A DNA stretch of 64,000 nucleotides from assembly GCF_001411555.2 (NCBI RefSeq), contig NC_049914.1, positions 9,934,273 through 9,998,272 on the forward strand, written 5' to 3'. This document shows, piece by piece, positions 34,084 through 47,135 of the stretch (the stretch's first letter is position 1; every line of letters begins with the position of its first letter). This DNA is from Juglans regia. Lineage: Eukaryota; Streptophyta; Magnoliopsida; Fagales; Juglandaceae. The translations under genes were made by a program, and so were the position numbers. Below the pieces are notes generated by a model that saw nothing but the letters and a program-made list of their open reading frames with translations, did no database searches and was not told the origin of the DNA.

Positions 34084-35577
34084 CCCAAAAGCTTACCACA
34101 CAAACACCCATATTCCCTTTTTTTTTTGGATTTTCTCCTTAGCTTGAATTACAACTCCCCAACCATTGATATCTCGGTTCTACAAAGAATAGCCACAAAA
34201 CGATCGATCCGAGGTGCTGTCTAGATTGAGTGGGTGTCATGTGCTACCGTGCCTCTGTAAGTAATTTGATGGCGGCAGGCATGACATCGATGGATCCAAC
34301 ATCCAGCTCAATTCTCCATATAATTTGACCCACCTTATCACACCACCCCAGCGTGCGTGGGGATGATCCCACACGTCAGGAAAACTGCAAACAAGTATTT
34401 TCAGACACCAACACTGGGTCACTTGAAGGCTATTCATCCATCTATGTTACTGCTTTCCCTAATCGAGTATTACAAGATAGATAGATGAAGTGAGTTTCAC
34501 TGCCGGTTTGTCCAGGACCAAGAAATGCAACGACGATCATGAACTTGCCAAGGTACTGCATGATCACCAATGTGTGCATGGCGCCATAATTCACAAGTTA
34601 GGTAGGCTATAATAAAAATAATAAAAAAAAAACAAAATTCAAAGCGACTCTCTCCCTTGAGTTCTTTAAGAATTATAAGAATGGGTGAAGATCAAATTAT
34701 TCGTTTCAAATCTTATTTTGTAGATTTTTATTCTTGTATACGTTCATGTACAAATTGTAATGCGGTGTTTGTAATTGAAAGTTTCGACGTACGTACACTT
34801 TTCCCATCATGTATTTTCCATCGGTTTAATTAATGAAATGCTTGTTAATTCTTTTCTTTACATGAGTATCATGATAGAGAGTATATATATATATATATAT
34901 ACAAGACCATATGCATGGATTAAGTGCATGCGTAACGTTTTGTCGGTCCAATTAATAGGCCTTGTCCATATATACTCCGACCAATATAAGAAGAGTCTCC
35001 GTTTGAATCGTCATTTGTCATCTTACCTAACACCACTCTCAAGTTTTAATACTTAGCTAGCTTGTTATATATGAAACGTCATACCTACCAATCCTAGCTA
35101 CTTTCCTTTTTCTCCTATTTTCAAGTTGGTCCCATATTAATTTATTTTTCTTTTTAAAAAATGTAAGATATTTTTACACTCTATAAATATAAATATCATT
35201 TCTCCTAAATATCAATCCATACGTGTACTTTACCTATCGGAAAAGAGGGAGAAGCTTCCCTAGTCTTGCTTTCCCATCTTTCCTCCTGGCAAGTGGGCTT
35301 CTAATTGTGTCATTCTGTTTTTGTGTCACTATATGCTGCACATGATGATGCCGCTCCATTAGTTAATTTATGGGCTCTAGATCTTTCAAATATGAACACT
35401 AATATTAATTCATTCACTGTCGGGATCCCTTCATGCCCTACGCATCGGTACGTACTGCAGATTCTCATGTTTCTGATTCTCATGAACAAAATTAAGATAT
35501 GTCAAATTTCCTTTACTTACCTAATTACTGATCATTTTCTGATCGAGTCGACGTACCCCTAGTCTAGTACTTATTAT

Positions 35578-35943
35578 CAAAGTTTTGAATATCGTACGTA
35601 TCATACCGGTTAAGGTATTGAAATAAAATATTTTGTAACAATATCATTTCGAAATAATTGATATATGAATAAATTATATATATATAAATTATATTTTAAA
35701 ATAATAATCTATATATGAATAAATTATATATAAATTATAAATAATGTAAAAAAATAAATTTATAGTTTAAAAAATAAAAAAAAAATTAAATACCAAAATA
35801 TCAATTAATACTAATCGAAATATAAGTTAATACGATCAGTATTTAAGTCGATATAAAATATATATAATATTTATATTGGACCAATAATTGATACGACATA
35901 TACCGACCGTACAAACTGATTCAATACGGAATTTAAAACAATG
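35578..35943. mobile_element. hAT-type MITE, family A copy 2
   Basis: Ends CAAAGTTTTGAATATCGTAC and, reverse-complemented, CATTGTTTTAAATTCCGTAT match the ends of the copy at 18214-18663. Flanks CTTATTAT and CTTATCAC keep the first five bases of an 8-bp duplication. It is more decayed than copy 1. Confidence 0.72.
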
Positions 35944-38900
35944 CTTATCACGAAGATCATGAGGATCGGAGTTTGTCTTTTATTTATTTATTTGTGATTT
36001 CTCAATGCAACTTACAAAAGTGCACCCCATAGCTAGCTTCTTGTCACAGTATCCGCCCTTGATGTTTGTGCTGAGACATCGCCTCAACCCAAAAAAGATT
36101 AAGCAAATGGATTTGACTTCGAAATGTTATATCAACTACTCGCTTTTATTACCATCATTTGATATTGGATTCCATCATTTTTTTTTGGAATCCAACTTTT
36201 TTGAATCATTTAAGCACATGATCATGTGCATGCATGCCCCTTTTAATATTTTCTGGATCCTGTAAGCCAACCCATGTGCCAAAGCAAAAGCGAGAAGATT
36301 ACATAAACTAGTAATCTATATAGTAATATATAGATCAGTGCTAAAGTTAAGCGCCATAGCTTTTCTTGAGAAAAATAATGCTACATCAATAGAAACCTAA
36401 AAGAAAATGTCAAAAGACTGCAAGATCAGAGCTTTCTACCCTTCAATATTATCTAAAATAAATTATATAAAAAAAAAACTTGGAATACCAATATTCTTAA
36501 TTAGCTAGCAAATTAAAGCTGTGGCTAAATTTCATTATGAGAAATAATACTTGCAGTCGGGAGTGTGCAAGCGCTGTGCAGTCATTTTAAAAAAAAAGTG
36601 AATAAATATAAGACTTATATGAAAAGAAATTAATTTTTTAATAGTAGATCCCATTCTTTTTCAAAGTGACTGTACGATATTTACGCATTTCACGACTGTA
36701 TATAATATTACTCTTTCATTCTATAGCCGAGTACTGTATCCTTGCGAGTGCCAAAACATGAATGAGCTAGCTGATCGTAAGCAGAAATATACAAGAAGGA
36801 GAAATGCCATTTTCTTTTCATGAATTTAAAATGTTTTTGCTTTTTTCTTTCTCAATAACATTTTGATCATCCACGTGATCTATCCCTTGTAGACACTTGT
36901 TTGGTAAATGATAGCGGTATTTTTGGGTGCAACCCTTTTACAATTGTGCAAGATATATAATTTGGGGATGAGGTATTTACCATCTTTTGCTTGCGGATAT
37001 ATTAGCTTAAAGTAATAACGTTTTGGGCGACATGTATAGTATCTCTAGACATTTTACATATAGCGTCTTCTCATTTGAACTTTTAAGTCTATCTGACCTT
37101 TTTGTTTGTTGCATTTTCTCAATTAAAAAATCAGTTTCATGCATCCAACTTAAATCCTAAAATTTATGCATCTATTATACTCGTAAGATATTTTAGCATT
37201 TCTTTTTATGGGAAATGGGCTTCATTCATTCATGAAAGCGAAATTACAGTTGTGACTGATACATACAGTAAAAAAATCCAGATTAAAGCCAACTTCTCAC
37301 TATTGGGGCTCGACTAATACACAAATTCTTTTGTGACTGACATGATCTTAACTTCTAGAATTCTCTATAAACAAACCATCTGAGAGACCACACTCTGCTT
37401 AAAGCAGAAATTTCAAACCTCACCCTCCAGAGGAGGAAATGACTTTCACTCTATAGACAAAATATCCGAGAGACTATTTCTTTTTTATTATTAATCTAAA
37501 ATAAAGGAAATAACCGAAAACGTAAATGATACATGGGAAAACAGCGGACAGTCGAGTCTTAAGAAACCAATGACTCTGGTCCCAAAAATGCCGCGGGTGG
37601 CGACGGTAGAGCTCCCCTTGCGATAGTGCGTGGATGTCACGTGCGCACTTTGGATTGTGCGTGTGGCTCACGCTTTGCTCCGTTCAACGAGATTTTTTGC
37701 CCGTATGAAGGATCGACGCCTTGGGAATCGTGCAGTGGGTAGTGTGGTGGTTGCAGGGCTCCAGAGAATAACAAATCAACATTTCACCCTACTTTGAAAG
37801 AAAAACACATAAAATTAGAAAAAATAAAAGAAGAAACTAGAGAGAAGAGGAAGGAGGGATGAGGGATGAGGGAGGGAGGAGCCAAAGCTCCAACCCCCTT
37901 CCTCTGGTCTGGGTTTTTTAGGGGGGCTATTCTAGAGAGAAAAGGGAGAGAGCGAGAGGTGTGCTAGGGTTTTTTTAATGCCCAAGATATTTTAGCATTG
38001 AATTATTGTAATGACACAAAAACAATCGAAAGAAAACCCAAAAAGTCTCTCAAAATAAAAGATTAGGATTCTTTAGAATTATTGTATGAGCTTTAAAATT
38101 TAGACAAGTTTAGATCCATATAGATACATAAAATGGGTCTTACAATATTTATTATTGTTTGTGTGAAGTTTTAGATATTAATATGAATTGTTAATGCTTA
38201 ATAAATGGAGTATTTTGCTAAATAAATATTTTAGAATCCCCTTTTATGTTTAGGTACTCTCTCCTATCTTGGGTCTTAAAGTTCAAACATAAACTCTAAT
38301 ATTGATCTTGATCTAAAATAAGGCGAGATATAGGATGTTGTAAGTAACCAAAACACAAATGAAAGAGAACAAAAAAATAGGAAAGAAAAGAAAACTCCAC
38401 AAGCATACGTTGAGGTGTATAAACATGCTTGAACTCAAATATGAGCGGTGGGTGGACAAACTTTGCTCATTTAGTTTTTATTTAAATATGAATTGAGTTC
38501 CATCGAGCTTATCACTTAGTTACAATCAATGTTAACAAATAGCACATTTATTCTTTAAATGAGTTTGAGTTTGTTAATAGCTATTTAATTTTGATAATAT
38601 AGATTATCTATATATTGTCTACAGCTTCATCTAAAACTTTTGATAAAGTAACTTCGGGTTTTGATGCCGGGCTTACAGCTAGTTAATTAACAAAAATTAA
38701 GGACTTAAACTGACAAAAGATGCAACACATAGAGAAAATTATGAGAATAGAGTTTATTCATAAAAATCGAAAACTGGTTCTGAAACCCGCATGTCGGGCT
38801 TAAATAACTAAGGAAAATATTCGAGATCTTGAATTCAAATTATTACATAAATATAAAATACAAAATAAAGTAAGTATTTCGCCAAAAATTTGGTCCAAAT

Positions 38901-39831
38901 CGGAATAAAAATCATCTCTAAAAATGACAGCAAAATACTACTATAAAAAGAAAAAGATAACTTAAAATGATGGTTAGGAGGGAAAACAGTTAATTTCAAT
39001 GGTGAAAGGGCGTGGTGACCATGACATGTGCGCCAAAAAAGGCTTTTCGAATTGGGGTCATATGCTCGATTCTGATACCTTTGACCAAAGTTATGGCCAA
39101 AATATTAACATATGGGCAATATTGTCCCAATTCGCCCAATCTTCACATTTTCCTGCCATATTTGTGCTGATTTGCTTTCTCGAGATAGTCTAGAGCTATC
39201 AATGTGGAATCTACCAACTCAACATCATCAAACCTAAATTTTCTTGCATCTGTCTCCCGGGATTGGAAAGAACTCGCCCTCGAGTTCGTGCTAGCATCGA
39301 CAAAGCATGAATTGAGGCGTTTGATGCTGAACACATAAGAAATCTTTAGATGACATGAAAGGCACAACCTATATCCATTGTCATTGATCTTCTGCATTAG
39401 GTTTTCACAAATATCTTTGTATAGTTTGCATAGACACAAGCATATCAATGATTATAATCATAACGATTTAAATGTGTCTTGTTAGGGATCACTTGATTTT
39501 CAAATTTCTATTATCTTTTTAAATATTTAAGTCATGATTATCATAATAAGTTATTCGAATTTATACAACCTTAATTATAAAACTCTAGCCAAATTTGACA
39601 ATTATATTGCAATTTTCCCTTTATCAAACTGGTCATTCTGTTATAATTTTTGCGATTTTGTCCAAGACAAACTGGATTTTGTCTATTACATGAGATGTTC
39701 CTGTAACTTGTCTTTTCTACCAAATCGTTGATTTCATTTGAATTGTCTTGGATTTTTTCTTGAACAAATCTTTTAGTCGTTTTAATTTTTGCTTTCTTTA
39801 ATAGTGTTTTAGTTGTTTTCACTAGTATTAT
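35944..39831. other. intergenic spacer
   Basis: No gene is recognised in about 3.9 kb. About 37470-37960 is unusually GC-rich and purine-rich for this window and may be a fragment of an old repeat; the rest is AT-rich. Confidence 0.35.
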
Positions 39832-40186
39832 TAGGGTTGGGTGACACCTGCCCCACCCCGTCCGACATCCACCTGGCCAGGGCGGGGGCCCTCATTCGCA
39901 AATGGGGGATGTGCAAACGGATGCCCACACAAAGTTTGGAGCCAAGAGCGGGGTTCGGGTTGTATCCAAGCCCGCTCGGGGTTTACTCAATTCGCTCAGC
40001 CCAAGCCCATACACACGCGCGCGCGCACACACACACATGTTAAAAAAATAATTTTCTTTGATGAAACAACTTAAAAACAATGTCGTTTAGGGTTAGGTTT
40101 AACTTAAAACCTAATCCTCTTCCTCCCCCATCTCTTTCTTTCCCCTCTCTCTCTTTCCTCTCTCAATCTCTTTGACTCTTCCTCCC

Positions 40187-40236
<50 letters not shown>

Positions 40237-40669
40237 CTCCTCCTCCTCCTCCTCCTCCTCCTCGGCTCTTCCTCCACTTTTTTTTCTCATCCTTCTTGAA
40301 GCACGAAATCGAATGGTCGTGGATTTGCAAAAAGACTCACCGCCATTTTTGCAGTTGTGGTTCTTTGTAGAGTTTGCTCAGATATGTTGTTTTGAATTTC
40401 TTTTTCTTGTTTTCCGATTTGTTGCAGATTTTTGGTTGTTTTGGAATTTTTTGGCATTATCCTATTGTTTTTAACTTTTTCCTATAGGTGGGCAGTGGAT
40501 TGAGTGGGCCAAACAATCATGGGGTCAATCCGCCCCTGGCGTTTGGACGGGGGCACCCGCCTACTACGGGAGGTGTCAAGGTACAAGTGCCCAAACTGTC
40601 CACCCCCCATGCAGGGGCGGCGGCGGGAGAGGGTAACCCCCAATCCATGGGGTGCAGGTAGCACCCCTA
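39832..40669. mobile_element. GC-rich TIR element, probably non-autonomous hAT
   Basis: The left end TAGGGTTGGGTGACACCTGC and the reverse-complemented right end TAGGGGTGCTACCTGCACCC are related inverted termini. Flanks AGTATTAT (39824-39831) and GGTCTTAT (40670-40677) match at six of eight bases. Both shoulders (39840-40020 and 40490-40669) are strikingly GC-rich, while the centre holds a pyrimidine-rich stretch with CT and CCT microsatellites and an unassigned frame. The boundaries are inferred from these signals only. Confidence 0.55.
40190..40263. repeat. compound (CT)n-(CCT)n microsatellite
   Basis: About 22 CT units run directly into about 10 CCT units. A frame through it encodes Ser/Leu then poly-Ser and is an artefact. 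Confidence 0.95.
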
Positions 40670-40677
40670 GGTCTTAT

Positions 40678-41437
40678 ATTTCAACACTGCATTATATTGG
40701 TTTTATTATGCTCTCGCTTTCTAAACTCGTGGGAAGAGGACAGCATGGCAGAAAACCCATTTTCTTGTCACAGCAAAATATATATATATATATTTTTCAG
40801 CATGGAAATGGAATCTGAAAGCATTTAATTTGCATAATGTGTTATGTTTATATTTTGTAGAAATTAGGTTCAGTTCCTGGGGTTTAGTGTGATGGGTGAT
40901 TATTCCAACTCACAGTTGCTGAAGGCTCTTTTGTTTCTGGTGTTTAATTCATGCAGGCATCTTTGAAGGGACAACGAGATAAGAAGAAGGAAGATGTACT
41001 TTCCAATGAGGAAGAATGGGCATTACTTTTAACGAAACGTCGGAAACGGCAAACAATTATTCTGATTAGAAGGCTTCAGCTGTTAATTATTCTGATCCTT
41101 CTTTATTAACGAAAAGTCGGAAACGGCAAACAATTATCCACGGTAACTTCTGGGCCGGGCTTGATACACTTTTTCAACCAGATTCTTTCTAATTGCTAAA
41201 TTAATTGTGAACTCTAAATTCTAATATTAAATGAAAAATACCACCTACTTTATATCACTCGTTATGCCTCGTTGATATGTCACCATAGGTCCATAAATAT
41301 GATTAACGTGTCTTATTAAAAAAATTTAAAATATAAATATAAATAGGTAGAAGAAATCTAAAATTTATTATTCATCTTTTTATATTTTCAAGAGTCATTT
41401 TGTTTTAAATATATATATTTTTAATTTTTTAATAAAC
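40678..41437. other. spacer left of the CACTA element
   Basis: A 25-base word, GAAA/TCGGAAACGGCAAACAATTA, occurs twice (about 41036 and 41112), showing a small local duplication. No gene is recognised. Confidence 0.4.
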
Positions 41438-41440
41438 CAC

Positions 41441-41665
41441 CACTACAAGAAATAGGCCTTTTACCAGCGATTTTATATCTGCTGCAAAAGAAATCGCCAC
41501 TATATAATATTTTTGCCAGCGATTAAGAATTCGCCGCACGTTTTAAAATCAAATCCTCATAAAAACACAGGGCCGGTCCCAAATTAAGTAATTGTTGCGA
41601 TTTAATAGATTTTAGCTGCGAAAATAATCGCCGGGATATAAAATCACATGTTGTAGCGACATGAA
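41441..41665. repeat. CACTA left subterminal repeat zone
   Basis: Several CCAGCGATT, AAATCGCC and GCCGC words in both orientations follow the terminal repeat. It is sparser than the right zone. Confidence 0.75.
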
Positions 41666-42213
41666 ATCGACGGGATAGCTCTGGGCGCCAAATCTAATTT
41701 ATTTCCCCCTTTCCCTCCCGTCCCGAGCCTTACCCATTTCTAAAATCATCTCCGTTCTTCCCCAGTTCGGCTACCTGCAATTAAATCCACCCACTTCACA
41801 CACACGACTTCATCTCCATTTTCAAATACGCCCCAAAGCTTCTGCTCTGACCTCCACTTCATTTTCCTTCCCCATAGAAGCGAGGGTCGTAATTTTTGGA
41901 GTCACTTCTTCTGGGATCAAGTATCAGAGGGCAAGCATATTCCACCAAGACTCTTGGAGTGAATTCCTTTAGTGAACAGAGGTATTGCTTCGCCTAATTT
42001 CTCTATCTCTCCACCTTCATATGTAGACTGGTTGCTTTACAACAATCGGTGCATTTTTCTTGTAGACTAATTTCCATCTGTTTGAGTCAGAAAGCTTGAT
42101 GCTTTTTGCACGAAAATGCCACATTTATATTTGCATTTTGTGTAGGTGTTGATGTGGGGCGTTAATAGTTAGTAATTTTTGGGTGATATTTTTAATTTGC
42201 ACACCATAGATAC

Positions 42214-42245
<32 letters not shown>

Positions 42246-42445
42246 CATGTCCAACCAGGAAATAAATTAAATTGATTTGTTGGTCTGATAATTACACCCT
42301 CTAGCTAGGCTGCTAGTGTTATAAAGTCATGCAAGTTATTTGGGTGTCCAAAACTGGCTATCTCACAGCCCTGAAGTTTTGGACACCTAAAATTATAAAT
42401 GATGATGATATATTAGAAAGACTTCCATAAATATGTATTTAGAAA

Positions 42446-42483
<38 letters not shown>

Positions 42484-44004
42484 TTATAAGAATATAATTT
42501 GAGCCTTTGGAATTAAACAATAGTTTAGCAGCTTGGACTTTTCTGGACAAGTAAGAATACTGTATATGTATACCATTATAAGAAAAATTGTATTCAGGCG
42601 CAGGGCCAGGATTATAATATTACCCCAAACAATACCACATATGGAAAATTAATTAGGAGGGTAAGATCACTACAAGAAAAGTCAGCTTTCTCCATCATGT
42701 GTACACCATACCAGACTCTACTCTGAATGAAATTTACAAGTGAAAATCTGGTCCTTCATTTGGTTGTGATCTTCTCATGAATTTACCCCTTCGATCGTAA
42801 ATGCATAAACAATCATTTTCTGAAACCAGCAATGAGTGTCAAATTGTAATATGAGTAACCTATCCAATAACTGGATGAAGATTATTGTCAGAGAAAATCA
42901 GCTCAATCCATGAAAGCTTTGAAGATTTCCTTGGGTGCTTCTGGAAATTCCTCCCAATATTCTGCCTGCATGTTCTCTGCAGCTAGCGAGCAATTAAGGA
43001 TCTAATTAATTTGTTAAGCATTTTTAAGCCAAATATATATATGCATGTGGCATTTTCAGTTGGTGTGAGAGGTTTGTGCCCAGTTTTAATACTTTATATA
43101 TATATATATATATATATTATAATTGCATTAGTCTAAACAGTACTAATATATGAAAAACAGACATCCACGTTATAAATGTTGGAATGATAACTGCATGCAC
43201 GATTTCAGTACCACAACTAGAAATAGAAAGCTGGAAGATTTACACGAACATATATATATATATCGCATATATATATACATATTATATATATTAGTTTCTT
43301 CTCTAAAGTTCTGCTTGATATATATATTCTCAACCAAGGCATTAACTAAACATCTTGCAGCTATATACAGACCAAGGCATTAATAATCAGGCCCATAATT
43401 ATTTTGCTTTTTTTCTGATGCTCTCAACTTTATATATAGACCTTAGATGATCTGGGCATGCAGCATTGTAGACTTTGTTCAAGGAGTTTGGTCCCTTTTA
43501 GTATCATTCCTTATACTAAAAGGTTTGTGTATGGTTCCCTGGTGATTATGTCCCATATGGTTTCAGGATTTAAAGGATTAAAAATTTTAGTGGATCATGC
43601 AAGCATGAACATGATCTTATATATATAGGCATCTTAGACATAATTATATATATTGGTTGAGGCCTTTTAAGTATAATGAACTACTCCTCTAGCTAGCTAG
43701 CTAGGCTCTATATGGTTATAGTCCATATATATCCTCCATTTAAAGAACAAATAACGTATGTACACAACCTGCAGGCACGTATTTAATGCAGTTTATTGTT
43801 AGAGGTAATTAATGAGGAATCTGATCCCTAGCTAATGGACTAGGGCTTCTCAAAACAGTGTCATCTTTTACTCATGCTATCGTGTTAAATGTAGGCTTAT
43901 TGAATATTGATATTTATTTCTACTCTTTTTAATATTGAGAAGATCTTCTGTTTTAAATATTGAGTTTGAATCATGTTTTGACTATGTTTAACCCTTTATG
44001 ACTA

Positions 44005-44894
44005 TGTGTTAAACTAGTGGAGATGACAGAAAATTTCAGCTCAGCTCAAAATCGGGAGAACCGAAACAAGCAGACCATTAATCACACATCAGGACGTAAA
44101 TCATTCGTCCGATTACTTGAGCAAAATGTATGTCTAAGGGAAAACAATCTTTTCATTTCAATAGAATAGTGAAAATGCACTTGGAGATTTTAGTGACAAT
44201 ATTACTTTACTATCACTAAAGGTGGTTACTCATAGCTTTTGTTGTTCAAATGTCACATGGTTCATACACATGACAGCGCAATGAGAATGAGAATTTGGTC
44301 GACTTCTACAAAGAGACGCGTTGGTCGAAGCAAAAGAATGCATTTGTCACAGATGCTACAGAAACTACTTATGTGAGTAGTACAGAAACAGCTGTTGGGA
44401 TCTATGTTTCTTTCATACGTGATAAATATTAATATAGCACTAGCTGATTATTTGTTAATAATCGTTGCTTTCTCAATGTGCAGAAGGAGATGTAAGGTAG
44501 GTTGGATGGCCTAGGACCAAAGCAACGTAGTGATGAGGCAGCAGCGACTGTCTTTAGGGAGGTTCTTGGCCATCGACTTGGATATGCACGGGGACTTGGG
44601 GAAATGGTCATCCCCGAGTCAAGTAGACAACGTGACAAAGTTCAAATGCAACAATACATGTCTGAGGCTGAAAAGCACAAGAAGGATGCTGAACAATATA
44701 AGAAGGATGCTGAGCAATATAAGAAGGATGCTGAAACTTACAAGAGTCAGCTGGATGAAATGAGGACAGAGATGCGGGAGCTGAGGGAGTATCAGATACA
44801 AAATGACAATCTGATGCAGTCTTTCTTTAGGGCTTTCCCGTCGTTCACTGAGTCAGTTCGACAGACTCAGTGTAATGATTCCCCTGGCCCATAA
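44005..44894 (+). pseudogene. plant transposase (Ptta/En/Spm, Transposase_24-like) fragment
   Basis: Three putative exon pieces read in order. The first is NRENRNKQTINHTSGRKSFV at about 44047. The second is NENLVDFYKETRWSKQKNAF at about 44286. The third is GLGPKQRSDEAAATVFREVL and GHRLGYARGLGEMVIPESS at 44502-44894, which then runs into a coiled coil of repeated KKDAEQY heptads and ends SFTESVRQTQCNDSPGP. This is the layout of the En/Spm-associated DNA-binding protein family common inside plant CACTA elements. The N-terminal part is missing. Confidence 0.72.
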
Positions 44895-47135
44895 GGGGCT
44901 TCTCATAAAAGGGCACATTTTTTGGGTGGTTTTTTGTGACACCGGGGAGGCATGAGGAGTCAAGGGTGTCGACGTAGTGATGATTTTGGGTGGTTTTTAT
45001 ACTTAGTCTATACGACATTGGGCTATATATATATAAATATATATATATAGTATTATATATATATTTATATAAATCTTGGATCTATGTCTACACCGGAGAT
45101 CTCTTGGATCTCTCATGGTCTGCAAATGAGGTTAGTATCATTTGGAGTTATCCACCATAAAATGTACTTGTACAAGTGAAGTGTTCAATATATTTCTAGC
45201 AACTTGGTTTCCCAAACCCGACTTCTGATTCAACCAAAATTTTTGTTGTTTGCCACAGTTGCTCTTGTCGTCCTCTGTCGAGAAGAATATCTACGTACAC
45301 TCAGCTAGTGGGATGTGACGGATGCCTAAGGATCTTTTCTCAAAATATTCTATGGTGAGCATAAAAGCTGATTGTTTGCTTGTATCTATTAAGTGTACTA
45401 GTTCGATATGGGTGATTTTATGCATATTTATTTCCAAGAATTAAATAAATAACCAAACAAAGATTCTATTAAAATCCCAAAAGGCATAGCCGAAGCACAT
45501 GAGTAGTATACAAGATGAACTCTTTATTAGGAACAGGAAAAGAGATGATTAAATCATGAAAACTCAGCCCATTACAATCTATAGTAGTTACAAATATGTA
45601 GGTGCAAGTCTTGCTCTAGTCTTGCTCTCTGATATGCTGATACAAGATGTTTTGTTGAAGTAATTTGCAATCCTATCGATCCCAAACTATCAGATCATAT
45701 ATTATTAGTTTCGAACAACTACTTTCCTTGCAAATTCTCCACTCATTTAATTAAAATCCAACTGTTTATGGGGGAGTAACGAATTAAGTCATACGCTCAT
45801 ATATATATACTAGGTCAGGACAAAACAATATATTGGATACTAGGTCACAATTACAAACGCCAATATTACAACCAAAAACTTGCTAGTACTGAATATTCTA
45901 TCAAAACAATATACTGGATATTTGGTTGGCTTGAATTATTCAACTGGCCTGCATCAAAGACTTTCAGAGGGCCACCTTTGAGTTAACAAATTACCTTGCT
46001 TTGCATTGAAAAGGTTCACGAAAAACAAATGATTTTAAAATTTTTGGGGTCTTAGATGAAAACACCCTGTCGCAAGCTCAATCTTTAATGTTTTTCGTTT
46101 CAGATCTCGACTTTCGGTGATTGTTTGAACCTATATAAGCCTTGTAAAAGTTCATGGGAATTAACATCGAGAAAATAAACCTCATTGGTAGTATCTTATA
46201 AGTTTTCTAGGCATTTTACCTCCTCTCCAATATATTTAAAAAAAAAAAAAACACCTCATTTTACAATAAGATTGTAAAGACGTTACCGCAAAATATAACA
46301 AGATCTTCACAACACAATAACCAATCATGAACAAGCCTTCGATCAGACATAATCAGAAAAACTCTAGAAAACGAAATATATATATATATATAATAATAAT
46401 AAAACAAAACTTGTTCTGGAAAACAAATACCTAGTTCCCTTCCATCACAGCCTCCATACAATGACCAAATCTTCACTTTCTGCAGATCTCAGTCCCAAAC
46501 CAGGAAAAGAAAAAAAAGTTAACCAAGAGGGGCCAAACACTGTCTGTAGAGAAGATATTTGAGAGACATCGCTGAAGAATCGTGAGGACGGAGTGAGTTT
46601 GAGGAGGGTCGAGGGTGAGAGAGAGTAGCTCTGGGGGAATATACAGAGGATTGAGGGTGAGACATCCCTGCATGTTGAGTGCGTGCTGTGCCATATGATG
46701 TCACTTTGGGTTTGTTGGATGTGAATTAAGTTATTAATTAATATTGGGATTTTGTTTCTTGAGAGTAAGTTAGGACAGCCTTTATTTTCCATTATGTTTA
46801 CCAAAGATGAAACTGGATTTGGTCTTGTTCTGTCAGTTGTACGTACACCATAATGGATTTTATTTTCTATTATGTTTTCCATTGAGTGCGTCCTGCTGCT
46901 TGCTTTCCAAAATACCAAAAAAAAAAAAAAAAAATCTAAACTAGTATTAGTTCCTGCAGGAGTTAGAAATGGACGGTTTGGAAGCTATTGGGCTTTTTAG
47001 GGTCATAGTTTAGCATGTATTGTTGAATTACTTGGGTAAACTAGTATTGTATATCCATGCATCCATCCGTCCCTATGGCTCTATGATATGATCATTTTGT
47101 GTATTGGCTGGCTAGCTTAATATTTTTATTGCCAG

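Larger units (their letters stand above)
31994..35577. other. intergenic spacer rich in microsatellites
   Basis: No gene is recognised in about 3.6 kb. TA runs occur at 32552-32586, about 32810-32824 and 34880-34901, and a CT run at 34056-34083. Small frames over the CT run are low-complexity artefacts. Confidence 0.45.

Noticed and set aside
34036..34224. 62-codon frame over the CT microsatellite
   Set aside because: Poly Ser-Leu is encoded by the microsatellite; there is no conserved protein sequence.
37470..37960. GC- and purine-rich stretch resembling the one at 57180-57720
   Set aside because: The two share only composition and a GGAGC(C)..AGCTCC-like word. No alignable core could be shown by eye, so a LINE or SINE call is not supported.
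39143..39448. Minus-strand 101-codon frame resembling the leader region of some Ty3/gypsy elements
   Set aside because: The likeness (ETDARKFRFDDVELVDSTLI) is vague, and no LTR, primer site or pol motif lies nearby.
40172..40474. 100-codon frame with poly-Ser
   Set aside because: It is generated by the CT and CCT repeats, and the downstream Phe-rich part matches no known family.
42668..42690. CACTACAAGAAAAG word inside the big CACTA element
   Set aside because: It looks like another CACTA terminus, but no matching opposite end with a 3-bp duplication was found, so it is probably a nested remnant or chance.
46445..46918. 157-codon minus-strand frame within the CACTA element
   Set aside because: No recognisable domain, low conservation-like structure, and no start or splice context.
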